This document shows positions 10,009-19,304 of a stretch of DNA of 64,000 nucleotides, piece after piece (the first letter of the stretch is position 1; every line of letters begins with the position of its first letter). Under the pieces are notes generated by a model that did not search any database, was not told where the DNA came from, and saw only the letters and a program-made list of their open reading frames with translations. The position numbers and the translations under genes were made by a program. Source of the DNA: Isoetes taiwanensis. Its lineage: Eukaryota > Streptophyta > Lycopodiopsida > Isoetales > Isoetaceae. Location: assembly GCA_021234155.1 (NCBI GenBank), contig JAJEKV010000083.1:62001-126000 (forward strand). Direction: 5' to 3'.

Positions 10009-11266
10009 ATGGCACGGACCAAGCAGACTGCGAGGAAAGCCCGCCCAGGCGAAGCAACCAGCGCCGTTGATGCCGATACGATTCGGCGCATGCTCCAGGA
10101 GCGTCTCCTCAACACTAACGGTCAATCTTCTTCGAGCGAGGGAGAACCTTCGAATGAGCAAGATCAAGAGGAGGAAGTACATTCGGAGGCAGGGACGGAA
10201 GTGATTGAGGAAGAGGACGAGGGAGCGCAAAGGGAAAAGAGAACCAAGGCCCGAGAGGAACAGAGGGATGCCCGGCCTTGAGTCGACCATTGAGGAACAA
10301 GTTTAAGCCGGATTGAGAAAAGAAGGAGGAACAGCAGGAGCAGAGCGAGTCGAGACTCGAACCAGCAGAGGAAGCAGATCTCGCGAGGTTTATTAGGAAG
10401 TATGAACGCCGGGAGAAGAAGAGGGAACAGAAGAAGAGGAAAAGGGAAGAGGAGGAACAGAAGGCGGCCGAGGAGAAGAAGAAGAAGAAGGGCAAAGCCG
10501 TGGAGCAGCCCAAAAGGAAGCTAAAGCGCACGCCCAATCCCAAGATAGTGATAACCGAACGACCACCTGATCAGCCCCCGGCCTCCTCGGATGACTCTGA
10601 CGAGGACTTCAACCCCAATACCGAAGGTGGAAGCTCTTCTAAACCCCCGGGCGACGAGCAGGTAGTACCTGAGCAGCCAGCGCCAGAACAGACCCAGCAG
10701 GATCAAGTGCAGAAACCCCCTGAGTACCCGGCTTGGGATAGGAAGAAACAGCCACGACACGCCTGGTGAAGCTTCGATCACCGCGTGCAGTAAAGATATA
10801 AGAAAGAAAGATGAGGGAGCACGAAGCCTATATGAAGAAATGGGAAGCCTACAGCAAGTACTATGAAGAAAACAGAGTTAGGATCATCGAGGGAGGCGAC
10901 CATCAAGAAACAGAGACCTTAAAGCCGCCACCCCCAAAGCCCAAAGTTCCCAAGCCGCCACCCAAGAAGAAGATTGACAGGAAGGAGGTGGAGAGGAGAG
11001 CGCTAAGGGAGATCAGGCACTTCACAAGAAGCTTCTGACCTTCTAATCCAGGTGCCCCCTTTGCTCGATTAGTTCGAGAAGTGATCTGAGCCCTACGAGC
11101 GGACTTGAGGGGACCGGAGGGCCGGCTGGCAATGCAGGAAGCGGCAGAAGCAAAAATAGTGCAACACTTCGAAGATTCAACAGCTTGCACTATTCACGCC
11201 AAGCGGGTAACCCTCATGCGACAGGACATGAGTCTTGCGACCCGCATAAAGGGAGAACGCCCTTAG
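10009..11266 (+). CDS. divergent histone H3 with a long insert, carried by an LTR retrotransposon
   Basis: The ATG at 10009 begins [10 protein letters not shown], identical to residues 1-9 of histone H3 after Met removal, including the K4 and K9 positions; serine 10 is alanine. From about 10980 an H3 fold follows: ALREIRHF, then FARLVREV, then [24 protein letters not shown] and RIKGERP, with the stop at 11264-11266. About 25 of the last 44 residues match canonical H3. Between tail and fold lie roughly 300 residues. They hold glutamate-rich acidic runs, a Lys/Arg-rich stretch likely to act as a nuclear signal (10410-10540), an SSDDSDEDF acidic patch and a proline/lysine segment (10920-10975). 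Canonical H3 is 136 residues; this would be about 415. Several frame changes occur (near 10281-10317, 10769-10811, 11036 and 11087), so it is either decaying or affected by consensus indels. H3-like packaging into nucleosomes is inference. Confidence 0.85.
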
Positions 11267-11411
11267 AACCTTTTTGTAAATAATTGAAAATTTTGTAATA
11301 TAAAGCAATTTTGTGTACCTTAACTGCATGAGCTGGATTAATTAGGGCAAGTTAGTAAGTTTTAGCTTTTATTGCAGTGAAATAGGACATTTGCAGACCG
11401 AAAAACGTGAT

Positions 11412-11473
11412 GTCTCACAGCTCGCGCCTGGTCGCAAAACTAAAATTTAGTTTTGAAGCGAAAGGCGTGAGAC
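11412..11473. repeat. hairpin repeat 3 of 4
   Basis: gtctcacagctcgcgcctgg at the left pairs with a diverged gcgaaaggcgtgagac at the right, around aaaactaaaatttagtttt. The right arm has lost several bases compared with copies 2 and 4. Confidence 0.8.
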
Positions 11474-11606
11474 CTGCTTTAAACTTGACCAAAGCAGCTC
11501 CAAATCGACCAAATAAGGGGTCAATTCTGTCTGATTTGATGAGCCCATCACCCTTACAGCCTTAGTTTATCCAAACTGGACACCTTTTGATCGAAATGAG
11601 ACTGAT

Positions 11607-11673
11607 GTCTCACAGCTCGCGCCTGGTCGAAGAACTAAATGTTAGTTTTGAAGCGAGGCGCAAGCTGTGAGAC
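11607..11673. repeat. hairpin repeat 4 of 4
   Basis: gtctcacagctcgcgcctgg and the complementary gcgaggcgcaagctgtgagac enclose aactaaatgttagtttt. This is the best-conserved copy together with copy 2. Confidence 0.85.
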
Positions 11674-11863
11674 CTCCTACCATTTCTTCACCAGGACTTG
11701 TCCAAATCATCTTCAACCTATTGTATAGCATCTTTTAGGTAATCTAGCCTTGTTCAAACATCTCATCTAGTCTTCAAATTTCCATTTTTGACCTCAGATA
11801 GACTAGAATTATCCAACCCCAGGAATTTTCCAAGTCATCCAAAAATTAGGGTTTTCCCCTTTT

Positions 11864-11873
11864 CTATAAATAG
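11864..11873 (+). promoter_or_regulatory. TATA-like box upstream of the second ORF region
   Basis: ctataaatag lies about 120 bases before an ATG at 11987 and is followed by acccctcatttctc, parallel to the sequence at 9907-9930. Confidence 0.5.
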
Positions 11874-11986
11874 ACCCCTCATTTCTCAAATAGCACCCTA
11901 CAAATCTGCACCTGCCCTTCTAGCCGATTTCTCAGCTCCCTGAGGCGCTCTTGCAACCGTTTGATACCTTCTTCCGCATTTAATCA

Positions 11987-13566
11987 ATGGCAACCTCGAT
12001 TTTCATGAGATGGTAGTGGCCGGCGCTCATCTTTGCCGAGGCCGGCGTCGACCAAATCTTCCATATCTTGGGGAAGGAGGTAGATGTCCAAGCAACCTTG
12101 CACGCAAACCCGACTTACGGTAGAGTCTTGTGCGGGTTCCAAGCTAGGGTAGAACCCGGTAGCTAGTGCAACTCCCCCCTTGCATAGGCTACTTTGTCCC
12201 TAGACAATCCCTACAAGCAGCATTAGGCGATGTTCCAAACATCGCCAAATACTTGACAAATAAGGCAAAGCACACCTGAGCCAATGGTCCTAACTGTCAA
12301 TAGGACCAAGTACTTCTCCTTCAACACTTTGCCTTGGCAATCTTTCTCACCCACCGTCGAGAACACCGTGGGGAAACCTCCATTCCCCATGGGCGTAGAC
12401 CCATTAGCCATAGCGAGAACGCGGCTCCTTTGCGCGGTATGAGCAGGGGCGGGGAAGGAAAACAAGAGGAGGACTCAGACGAACAGGAATCAGAGGAGGA
12501 GGAAGACTATGTCGAGCTCGACCAGGCGGAGGAGCGGCGACAAGCAGAGCAGGAGTGGCAAGACTTCGAGAGAAGCCGGCAAACTCTTAGAGTCGCGCCA
12601 CCCCTTGGGCTAGGCATTACAAGCCTAGCCCCCATTATGGTCGAAGGTGAGGAGTTTACGCTTTAGCGATCCAAAACCTCCCGGGCGCGGGGAAAGGATT
12701 GCACTGAAGAGTTGCTGCACCAACTCAGAAGAGCGGACCTGGACAACTTCATCGTCCGAGGAGCATCGACTTCCCACTCCAAGTAAGGGGAAGCCGACAC
12801 TTACGGGAGAGTCGACCTGGGACATCAAGCCGGACCGGTGGAAAACGACATGAAGCATCGAGGCGGATTATGGAGGCGGACCGGATTGCGAAAAATCAAC
12901 TAGTGAGTGTATGGAAGGGCCGGAGGAAGAGTTCCTTGCCCTACGAGGAGGGGAAGGGGTGTTTTCCAACAGTTTTGCGAAACATCCTAGCGGCAAGCTC
13001 TTGACAACACCTGGAGGAGAGAAAGAGGCAAGCTCTTCGACCTCGGGGAGGGCTTCAGACCTCGGGGAACGATCGGAGACTACAGGGAGCTCACCACGGT
13101 GGAGGTTGATGACTTTGCGAGGCGAACCAGAGAGCTGGATACCGAATGGCCGAGGACCCGTCTCGCAATGACAGATCATTGCGTTATTACCTTCCCCTGT
13201 TGATGGATGGAAGAATAGCGGTAATTCACCGCAAATTCACCCCCAGAGGCGAGGAAGGAGTATCGATGCTAATTGCGCTCTCAGGATTTGGCCGGCATGC
13301 GCGGTTACCCCTCAACACCGAGTATGCCATCCTGGTGAAGAGAGCAATAGCACTCGATGTTTTCGACTTCGCCATACCTTACAGGCGGCAGGGAAGACTG
13401 GCGGTGACCGCAGCTTATACGTCCGACCGCAGAGTCGAAGACTTGGCGAGAGCTTTGCGGGGTGGATCTTGATCCAGCGTCCTTAGGAACTTGGGTCATT
13501 CAGTGGGAACAGCCCAAGTGAAGAAGTTCCTAGAGGACAATCCATCCTACCGGCATTATCAAGAAT
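11987..13566 (+). CDS. unrecognised ORF region 2 between the H3-like ORF and gag, frameshifted
   Basis: Coding-like sequence in changing frames. From the ATG at 11987 the frame gives a short N-terminus, a stop, then IFHILGKEVDVQATLHA. About 12430-12660 is highly acidic (SEEEEDYVELDQAEE, then an RRQAEQEWQDFERS helix). The last part, 13146-13472, is a clean frame with RYYLPLLMDGRIAVIHRKF and VKRAIALDVFDFAIPYR. I compared it by eye with H4, H2A and H2B and see no match. Its own TATA-like box and hairpins suggest a separate transcription unit. The function is unknown. Confidence 0.45.
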
Positions 13567-13730
13567 AGTTAGGAATCTTGATACCAGGAGTCCTTTGTAG
13601 TAAACATATTATATAATATAAATATAACTTCTTGTGCATTTTTTTAAACATTTTGTTGATATATTTTGCTCCGCAACTATACCAACAACACATATAATGC
13701 AAAAGAGCAAACAAAACTAACCGTACAACC
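13567..13730. other. AT-rich spacer before gag
   Basis: An AT-rich stretch with attatataatataaatataa and a T run separates region 2 from the gag frame. It could hold a poly(A) or start signal; nothing is definite. Confidence 0.35.
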
Positions 13731-14930
13731 ATGACCAATTGTGTATGCAGAAAGGGAACAACGAGCAGGTTGAGCAAAACAGAGGCCCAAAAGGGAGATG
13801 AAGAAACTCCTGACAGGCAACCACTTCAAAGGAACCTCTTCGAAGGATATGGCCCCATGACACCTGAAGAAGAGTTGTCGCAGATGCAAACAGACCTGGA
13901 CCAGATAAAGGCCCTACTAGCAGCCCAAGCATCATCCGGGCCACAAACGACGCCCCGAAAGTCGGGGAAGGACAAAAGAAGGAGTAAGAGAAGGAGGTCC
14001 CTAGCACGAGGACCTCCGAATCAAGCTCAACTTCCGACTCTGAGTCTGAAAAAGAGGCTGAGCAAGCGCCGGACCGTAGAGACGGCAGGCACAAGGACAC
14101 TAAGGCCTTAGATTACCAGAAAAAGGTGGACTCAGCACTGGGCAATGTGTGGAAAGCCCGGAAACTTGAACAGTTCTCGGGCGAGAACAGATCCGGCCTA
14201 GAGGCGGAGGCATGGCTGGACGAAATGAGCGAGTACGGCAATGCCTATGGTATGAAGGACAAAGACAAAGGCAGGGTGGCGGTAATACCAAGAAAAAGGG
14301 GCCGCACGCATATGGTGGAAGGGCTATGCCAAAAGCCATGGGTTGAGCAGGGACGCATGCCGATTTAAGAAGTTCTCAAAAGCTTTCAAGAAACACTATG
14401 TTCCTCGGGAACACAAGTCGAACATGATGCAGCAGTTTTACAGATTGCAGCAGGGGTACAAGACGGTGCAGAAGTACACCGAAGAGTTCATGAGGCTAAG
14501 ACTGTATGTGCCTAAACTGAGCGAGAAACACGCAGTGGAAAGCTACATAGAAGGGCTGAACGAGGAACTCAGGAAACTCGTAAGGGCAATAGACCCCAAA
14601 ACAGTGTCTGAAGCGGAGTCCAAGGCAATTAGTTTGCAAGGATCGGGGCCGCAAAACAGCGGTATCTGAGGCACCCTCACTATCAGGATAGAGGGAAAGC
14701 AACAGGGAGCTACAGTCCTAGGGCAGCCAGCCCAAGCCCGGCAAAGTCCCCATATAATAGCAACCAGTGGAAACAGCAGGAAAGAAAGCAGGTGTCCTTC
14801 AAGGACAAACAGGAAGGTTCCAACTACTCCAAAGCGGTACGGTCCTTCTTGCAGGCGATGCCCAAGGAGAAAAGGCAGGAATGCATAGAGAAGCAGCTCT
14901 GCTTTAGATGTTTCCAGCCAGACCCCGAGC
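13731..14930 (+). CDS. gag: gag (capsid/nucleocapsid) of the chromovirus, frameshifted
   Basis: The opening part includes a coiled-coil-like LSQMQTDLDQIKALLAAQ and a basic KDKRRSKRRRS patch. The Ty3/gypsy capsid region follows at 14126-14640, with LEAEAWLDEMSEYGNAYG and, in the next frame, KKFSKAFKKHYVPREHK, MQQFYRLQQGYKTVQKYTEE, YIEGLNEELRKLV. These match the retrotransposon gag capsid pattern. A Cys-containing LCFRCFQPDPE near 14900 may be a degraded zinc knuckle. At least two frame changes are present, near 14110-14126 and 14340-14370. Confidence 0.8.
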
Positions 14931-15029
14931 AATGAACGCCCATTTGTTATGAGCTTCGGCTAGCAGAAGTTGGGGATGGGACACTCCATCGGGGCGAGGG
15001 CGGCGAGGCCGCGATTACATTCGGGTGAG

Positions 15030-15440
15030 TGCCACATCTTATTTGCTATAGATGAGCAGGCGGAGACCCGGTATAAGGTAATCACCAGTAGGGAAGGCAA
15101 AGGCCAAGTCCTTCATAGTCTTGATAGACTCGGAAGTAGCCATAACCCATCCCAGGATGGTTGAAATATTGAAATTGAAACCCCTAAAGTCCAAACCAAG
15201 GCCCGTAGTCTTGGCAAGCGGGCGATAAGACATCTGTGGGAAGAGAATCAACCGACATTGACTTGCCGGGAATTAATATCGGATGGGGGCAGAAGTAATG
15301 GGCATTGGCAAATACGACTGATTGTTGGAATGGAGTACCTCGGACCAGCCGGGGCTATCATTGATTGTGGAAGCGGAAGGTGACCTTCCCAACACCCGGC
15401 GGCAAGACCATTGAGATCCACGGTAAAGAAGTTACCCCAT
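15030..15440 (+). CDS. retropepsin-like protease of the chromovirus, frameshifted
   Basis: The frames contain SFIVLIDS with the catalytic aspartate, then SSHN, equivalent to the DSGSSHNF active site split by a frameshift near 15130. LKPLKSKPRPVV and a final KVTFPTPGGKTIEI follow, a typical segment at the end of gypsy proteases just before RT. Confidence 0.7.
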
Positions 15441-15589
15441 CATGCAATGTATGTCCGTTAAGAAAAGCTGCTCAAATCTATAAAAGGCGAGAAGGTAGCA
15501 TACATCTTCAAACTTCGAGATTGAGGAACCCGAGTCGGAAGAAAGCAAAGGAAGACAAGGGGCTCGACAACTTACCCAAGCCAATCGCC

Positions 15590-16390
15590 AACTTGATTAA
15601 GGAGTTCCGACCTCTTTCGAGGATGAGATCGAGAAGCTTCCTCCTTATAGGGGAGTAGAGTGTGAGATAGCTTTTCGAACCGGGGACCAAGCCGACAAGC
15701 AAGGCCCCATATAGAATGACCACACATGAACTTCTTGAACTAAAAAGCGGCTACAAGAATTGCTTCGATCTAGGGTTTATCGGGCCCGGTGTCTCACCAT
15801 TTGGGGCACCCATCCTCTTTGTCAAGAAGAAGGATGGAAGCTTGAGGATGTGCATAGACTTCGAGACAATTGAACAAGCACACCATCAAGAACAAGTAAC
15901 GCACTCCCAGTGGGACGACTTGATGGACCAACTCAAGGGGCAAAGGTCTTCTCAAGATCGACCTAAGATCGAGGGTACCACCAAATCAGAATAAAGGAAG
16001 AGGACATCCACAAAGCGGCTTTGAGAACCGGATCACGGGCATTATGAGTTCACCGTAATGCCATTTGGGCTATCAACGCCCAGCCTACGTTCATGAGACT
16101 CATGAGCGACATCTTCGAAGAATACTTGGACACCTTTGTGATAGTATTCTTGACGACATTACGGTGTACGATAAATCCATTGAAAGCATGAGTGCGTGAG
16201 AAAACTAAGGAGACATCGGTTGTATGCCAAGTTGTCGAAGTGTCACCTTAGCGAGAGAAGGTGAAATACCGGTCATGTGATTTCAGCGAGAAGGAATCTT
16301 GACAGACCCTGCCAAGATTAAAGCGGTAATCCAATGGCCCGGCACCAAAGAAGCGTCCACGAGGTCAGAAGTTTCCTTGGCCTAGCAGTA
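15590..16390 (+). CDS. reverse transcriptase of the chromovirus, frameshifted
   Basis: Gypsy RT blocks are present in order: [33 protein letters not shown] with [10 protein letters not shown], a KIDLRS block, [12 protein letters not shown] and the catalytic [10 protein letters not shown] near 16155-16185. At least four frame changes interrupt them. The normal YVDDI box reads LDDI here, with the preceding codons disturbed. Confidence 0.8.
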
Positions 16391-16449
16391 TTCTAGGGGA
16401 AGTTCGTGAAGAACCGCAAAGATAGCAGCCCCAGCGGCGGACTTGACAA

Positions 16450-16915
16450 AAAATGGAGAAAGTCAAAAAATTGGGCCGACCATTGGCTCAAGAAAGCCCA
16501 AAAGCGGGATTTGAGTTGTTGAAGGAAGCCTTGACAACCGCTCCCGTCTTGACCACCGAGGACCGGAAAAGGACAAATTAGTGGCAAGCGGGCGCAAGCA
16601 AAGATAGCCACAGTGCGGTGCTAATGCAAGAAGAGCGGGGTAATAGCATACTCGACTCAAGGAAAATGAACGCCAAAACGCAGCGTTACCGACACATGAC
16701 CGGGAACTGCTAGGGTTGTCGAGGGGCATTGAGAATCTGGAGGCATTAACTCTTAGGGAGGAAGTTCGGTTGGACGATCACCGAGCCTCCAATACGTATT
16801 CACACAACCACATCTCAATCTAAGACAAAGAAGGTGGATGGAATTTCTCGAGGATACGACTTTGAGATAGTCTACAAACCGGGAAGCTTAACGTGGTAGC
16901 GGATCGCTTTCAAGA
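16450..16915 (+). CDS. RNase H region of the chromovirus, frameshifted
   Basis: Frame fragments correspond to the KAQK, RDL and KGQ region after RT, then MNAKTQRYRHMT (tether to RNase H), and finally GYDFEIVYKPGS at 16850-16890, the highly conserved end of gypsy RNase H. It is heavily disturbed by indels. Confidence 0.65.
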
Positions 16916-17139
16916 CATCCATCGACAACCGGGGTACACCGCAATGCAATCTCGGCGCTCTTGGCGATTTCGGGAAAAAGATAGAAGAAACATTGCCAGC
17001 AGGATGTCGACTTCAAGGAAGTATGGGCAAGCCTGTGCAAGGAAGCAAGAACGGATAAGGAGAGGGAAGCCTTCAAAAACTTTAGGAAGGAAGGTAACCT
17101 CCTATACCATAAGAACAAGTTGTGCGTGCGGAATCATCA

Positions 17140-17830
17140 CGGAGTAAGAAGGTTGATCCTCCACGACACCCACAACAGCCCAATAGCTGGCCACGAGAGA
17201 TTTATGAAGACATATTTTAAAGTCGTAGCAGCTACTATTGGCCGAGGGAATGAAGAAGCGGAATAGCTTCGCTACATCAAGGAGTGTCGGCTATGCCCGA
17301 CAAACAAAGGCGAACAACTCAGGAATACGGGGACACTTTGGAACCATTAGCAGTCCCAAGCGCTAAGTGGGAGGTAGTCGGCATGGACTTTATAACAGGA
17401 TTTGCCAAGGGCGATAAAGAGCAAGGATGCCTTGATGGTCGCGTGGTTGACAAGTTATCGAAAATGGCCCATTTTGTGCCATGTAGGACCACGGACACGG
17501 CTATGGATCTGGCAAAGCTCTTCACCAAAGAGATCTTGGACTCCATGGCATGCCAAGAAATCATCTCGAGATCCAAAGTTCATTAGTGCCTTACGGCGGG
17601 ATCTCTTCACAGCGATTGGAACAAAGCTATCCATGAGCACGGCCTATCATCCTCGAGACGGATGGGCAAACAGAGCGTGTCAACAGAATATTGGAAGACA
17701 TGCTCCGAAACTATGTCTGGAACAAACAAAGTATGTGGGAGGAATTTATTCACTTGGTTGAATTTGCATACAATAGCACCAAGCAGGAATCATCCCAAAT
17801 GTCGCCGTTCATGATCAACTTCTGACTATC
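17140..17830 (+). CDS. integrase zinc finger and catalytic core of the chromovirus, frameshifted
   Basis: The HHCC finger is visible as HDTHNSPIAGHE and ECRLCP. The core follows with WEVVGMDFITGFAKGD, LSKMAHFVPC, TAMDLAKLFTKEI, and later ETDGQTERVN-type sequence and LVEFAYNSTKQESS. Aspartates of the DDE triad are visible in GMDF and near the DSM segment. Frame changes occur near 17580 and 17655. Confidence 0.8.
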
Positions 17831-18015
17831 AATGCCTAACTCGGACTCTTGGCACAATCCCGTGTCAAAGTGGAAGTCTCGCAACAAATGTTGGGCGACA
17901 TGCAGCGGCTTCGTGGAAGAAGTCCGAGGATATCTCCTAGCAGCAAGGAGTCGTCGAAGAGCAGCATCGGAAACAAGCATCGAACAGTTAGAGAGTTCGA
18001 AGTTGGAGACAATGT

Positions 18016-18471
18016 GTGGCTCAAGATCAAGGTGAAGCAGGCGAAGCTCCGGGGAATTGCAAGAAGCTTGCTCCAAGGTGGGCTGGACCCTTTAAAATAG
18101 TCAAAAGAGTGGGTAACCAATCCTACAAGTTAGACTTGCCAGCACACTTAAAGATCCACAAAGTCTTCCACGTGAGTTTGCTGAAGAAGCATACTCCAAA
18201 TCGAGAAGAAATTTTGGATACCCTAGCGATGTTGGAGATGACAGAAGAGCAATTGGAAATAGTTCCAGAGCTAATCCTTGATAAAGCATTCAAGAAAACA
18301 AGGAGATCCGAGTTCATCCAGTACTTGGTCAAGTGGAAACACTTACCGGTGGAAGACGCAACATGGGTACTTAAAAAGAGACTGGAAAAACAAGTACCCA
18401 CGGTTTATGGAGCAATGGGGGGCGGGGTCATCTCCAGAAGAAATCATTTCGAGGCATGTCGATTTGAGTAG
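18016..18471 (+). CDS. integrase C-terminus with chromodomain
   Basis: An open frame of 151 codons with the GPY module (RWAGPFKIVKRVGNQSYKLDL), the linker KIHKVFHVSLLKKH, then a chromodomain from about residue 77: PELILDKAF, FIQYLVKWKHLPVEDATWV. Of the three aromatic cage positions used by HP1 to hold methyl-lysine, only the tryptophan of VKWK is evident. The first aromatic is replaced in EIVPEL and the third is leucine in KHLP. This resembles chromovirus chromodomains lacking a full cage. The stop at 18469-18471 is followed by non-coding sequence. Confidence 0.85.
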   Translation: MAQDQGEAGEAPGNCKKLAPRWAGPFKIVKRVGNQSYKLDLPAHLKIHKVFHVSLLKKHTPNREEILDTLAMLEMTEEQLEIVPELILDKAFKKTRRSEFIQYLVKWKHLPVEDATWVLKKRLEKQVPTVYGAMGGGVISRRNHFEACRFE

Positions 18472-19290
18472 ATTAATAGCTTATCTAGTTAAGTATAATC
18501 CACGCATGCAACCTATGAGGTAAGGGTTGCATGCGTTGTTACCGGCGATGAGATCACTACGGTGATCTCTAGGGCGTGGTGTGATGTCAATGTAGGCATG
18601 GCCAGCGGGCTTAGAAAGTCTACTGTTCCCGCAAGTAGGCGACCTCGAAGAAAGGAGGTCATTGAGGAATGCATTGATAGGAAAAGCACCTCTAGCCCCA
18701 TATATGCTTTGATAGGAGGAATCTGGCCTTCACGCCCCATATACGGGAAGGACCTATCCGCCACGCTGGGCAACTAGGGTGTAGGCATGCGCGGCATATA
18801 GGCATATAGGCGCTGTCCCCACGGCCATAATGGAAGATTCACCCTCTTCCTACGCCGGGAGATTAGCCATGCATCCATGTAGATAGGTGGGGTGGTCACC
18901 ATATAACCAAAATTTTTATTTAATATTAATAGTACTAACGTAGTGTTGACCTGCAAGCCAATAGAGCGCTCCGGAGGGCCAGGAGGTCGAACTACGAGAA
19001 CTTGCAACACAATTTCGTTATAAGGTGTTGCAAGGAATAAGGAGTACTTCGAGCAATAATTGTATAGATAATAAATAACCGAGACATTAGGAGTTATTGT
19101 TATAATGACATAAGTGATAAACCATTGATTTGAATAATAGTATAACAATGTTCTATAAATATTACCTTGAGGTAATCCTAGTAAATGTATGACTATAATA
19201 ATAAGTATATGGTATGCATGAGGTTGATTGCAGGTTAAGAAGATCCCAAGGTGGGGAGACCCATGATCTTTGCGGGACTGACATCAATTC
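18472..19290. other. 3' untranslated region of the chromovirus
   Basis: No convincing ORF. It contains two short perfect hairpins (18503-18535 and 18550-18569) and an AT-rich tail leading to the polypurine tract. Confidence 0.6.
18503..18569. repeat. two adjacent perfect hairpins
   Basis: cgcatgcaacc (18503-18513) pairs with ggttgcatgcg (18525-18535). gagatcac, tacg, gtgatctc (18550-18569) gives an 8-bp stem with a tetraloop. They sit about 35 bases after the integrase stop. Confidence 0.8.
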
Positions 19291-19304
19291 AAGGTGGGGG
19301 AGAA
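19290..19304 (+). promoter_or_regulatory. polypurine tract
   Basis: caaggtgggggagaa lies immediately before the 3' LTR start. This is the typical plant gypsy plus-strand primer. Confidence 0.9.

Larger units (their letters stand above)
11267..11985 (+). promoter_or_regulatory. second intergenic promoter-like region
   Basis: AT-rich trailing sequence after the H3-like stop is followed by two hairpin repeats and then a TATA-like box (11864-11873) and a short C-rich leader. The order hairpin, hairpin, TATA, leader, ATG repeats the order found before the H3-like ORF. Confidence 0.5.

Noticed and set aside
10003-10543. Long minus-strand frames opposite the H3-like ORF
   Set aside because: Leu/Ser/Phe-rich products of the complementary Glu/Lys-rich plus-strand coding sequence; shadows.
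10009-11266. Centromeric H3 (CENH3)
   Set aside because: CENH3 tails are divergent and lack ARTKQTARK; this has the canonical tail, so a CENH3 origin is unlikely.
13146-13472. Possible second core histone (H4, H2A or H2B) in the chromovirus
   Set aside because: Compared by eye with the fold motifs of all three; no conserved block found.
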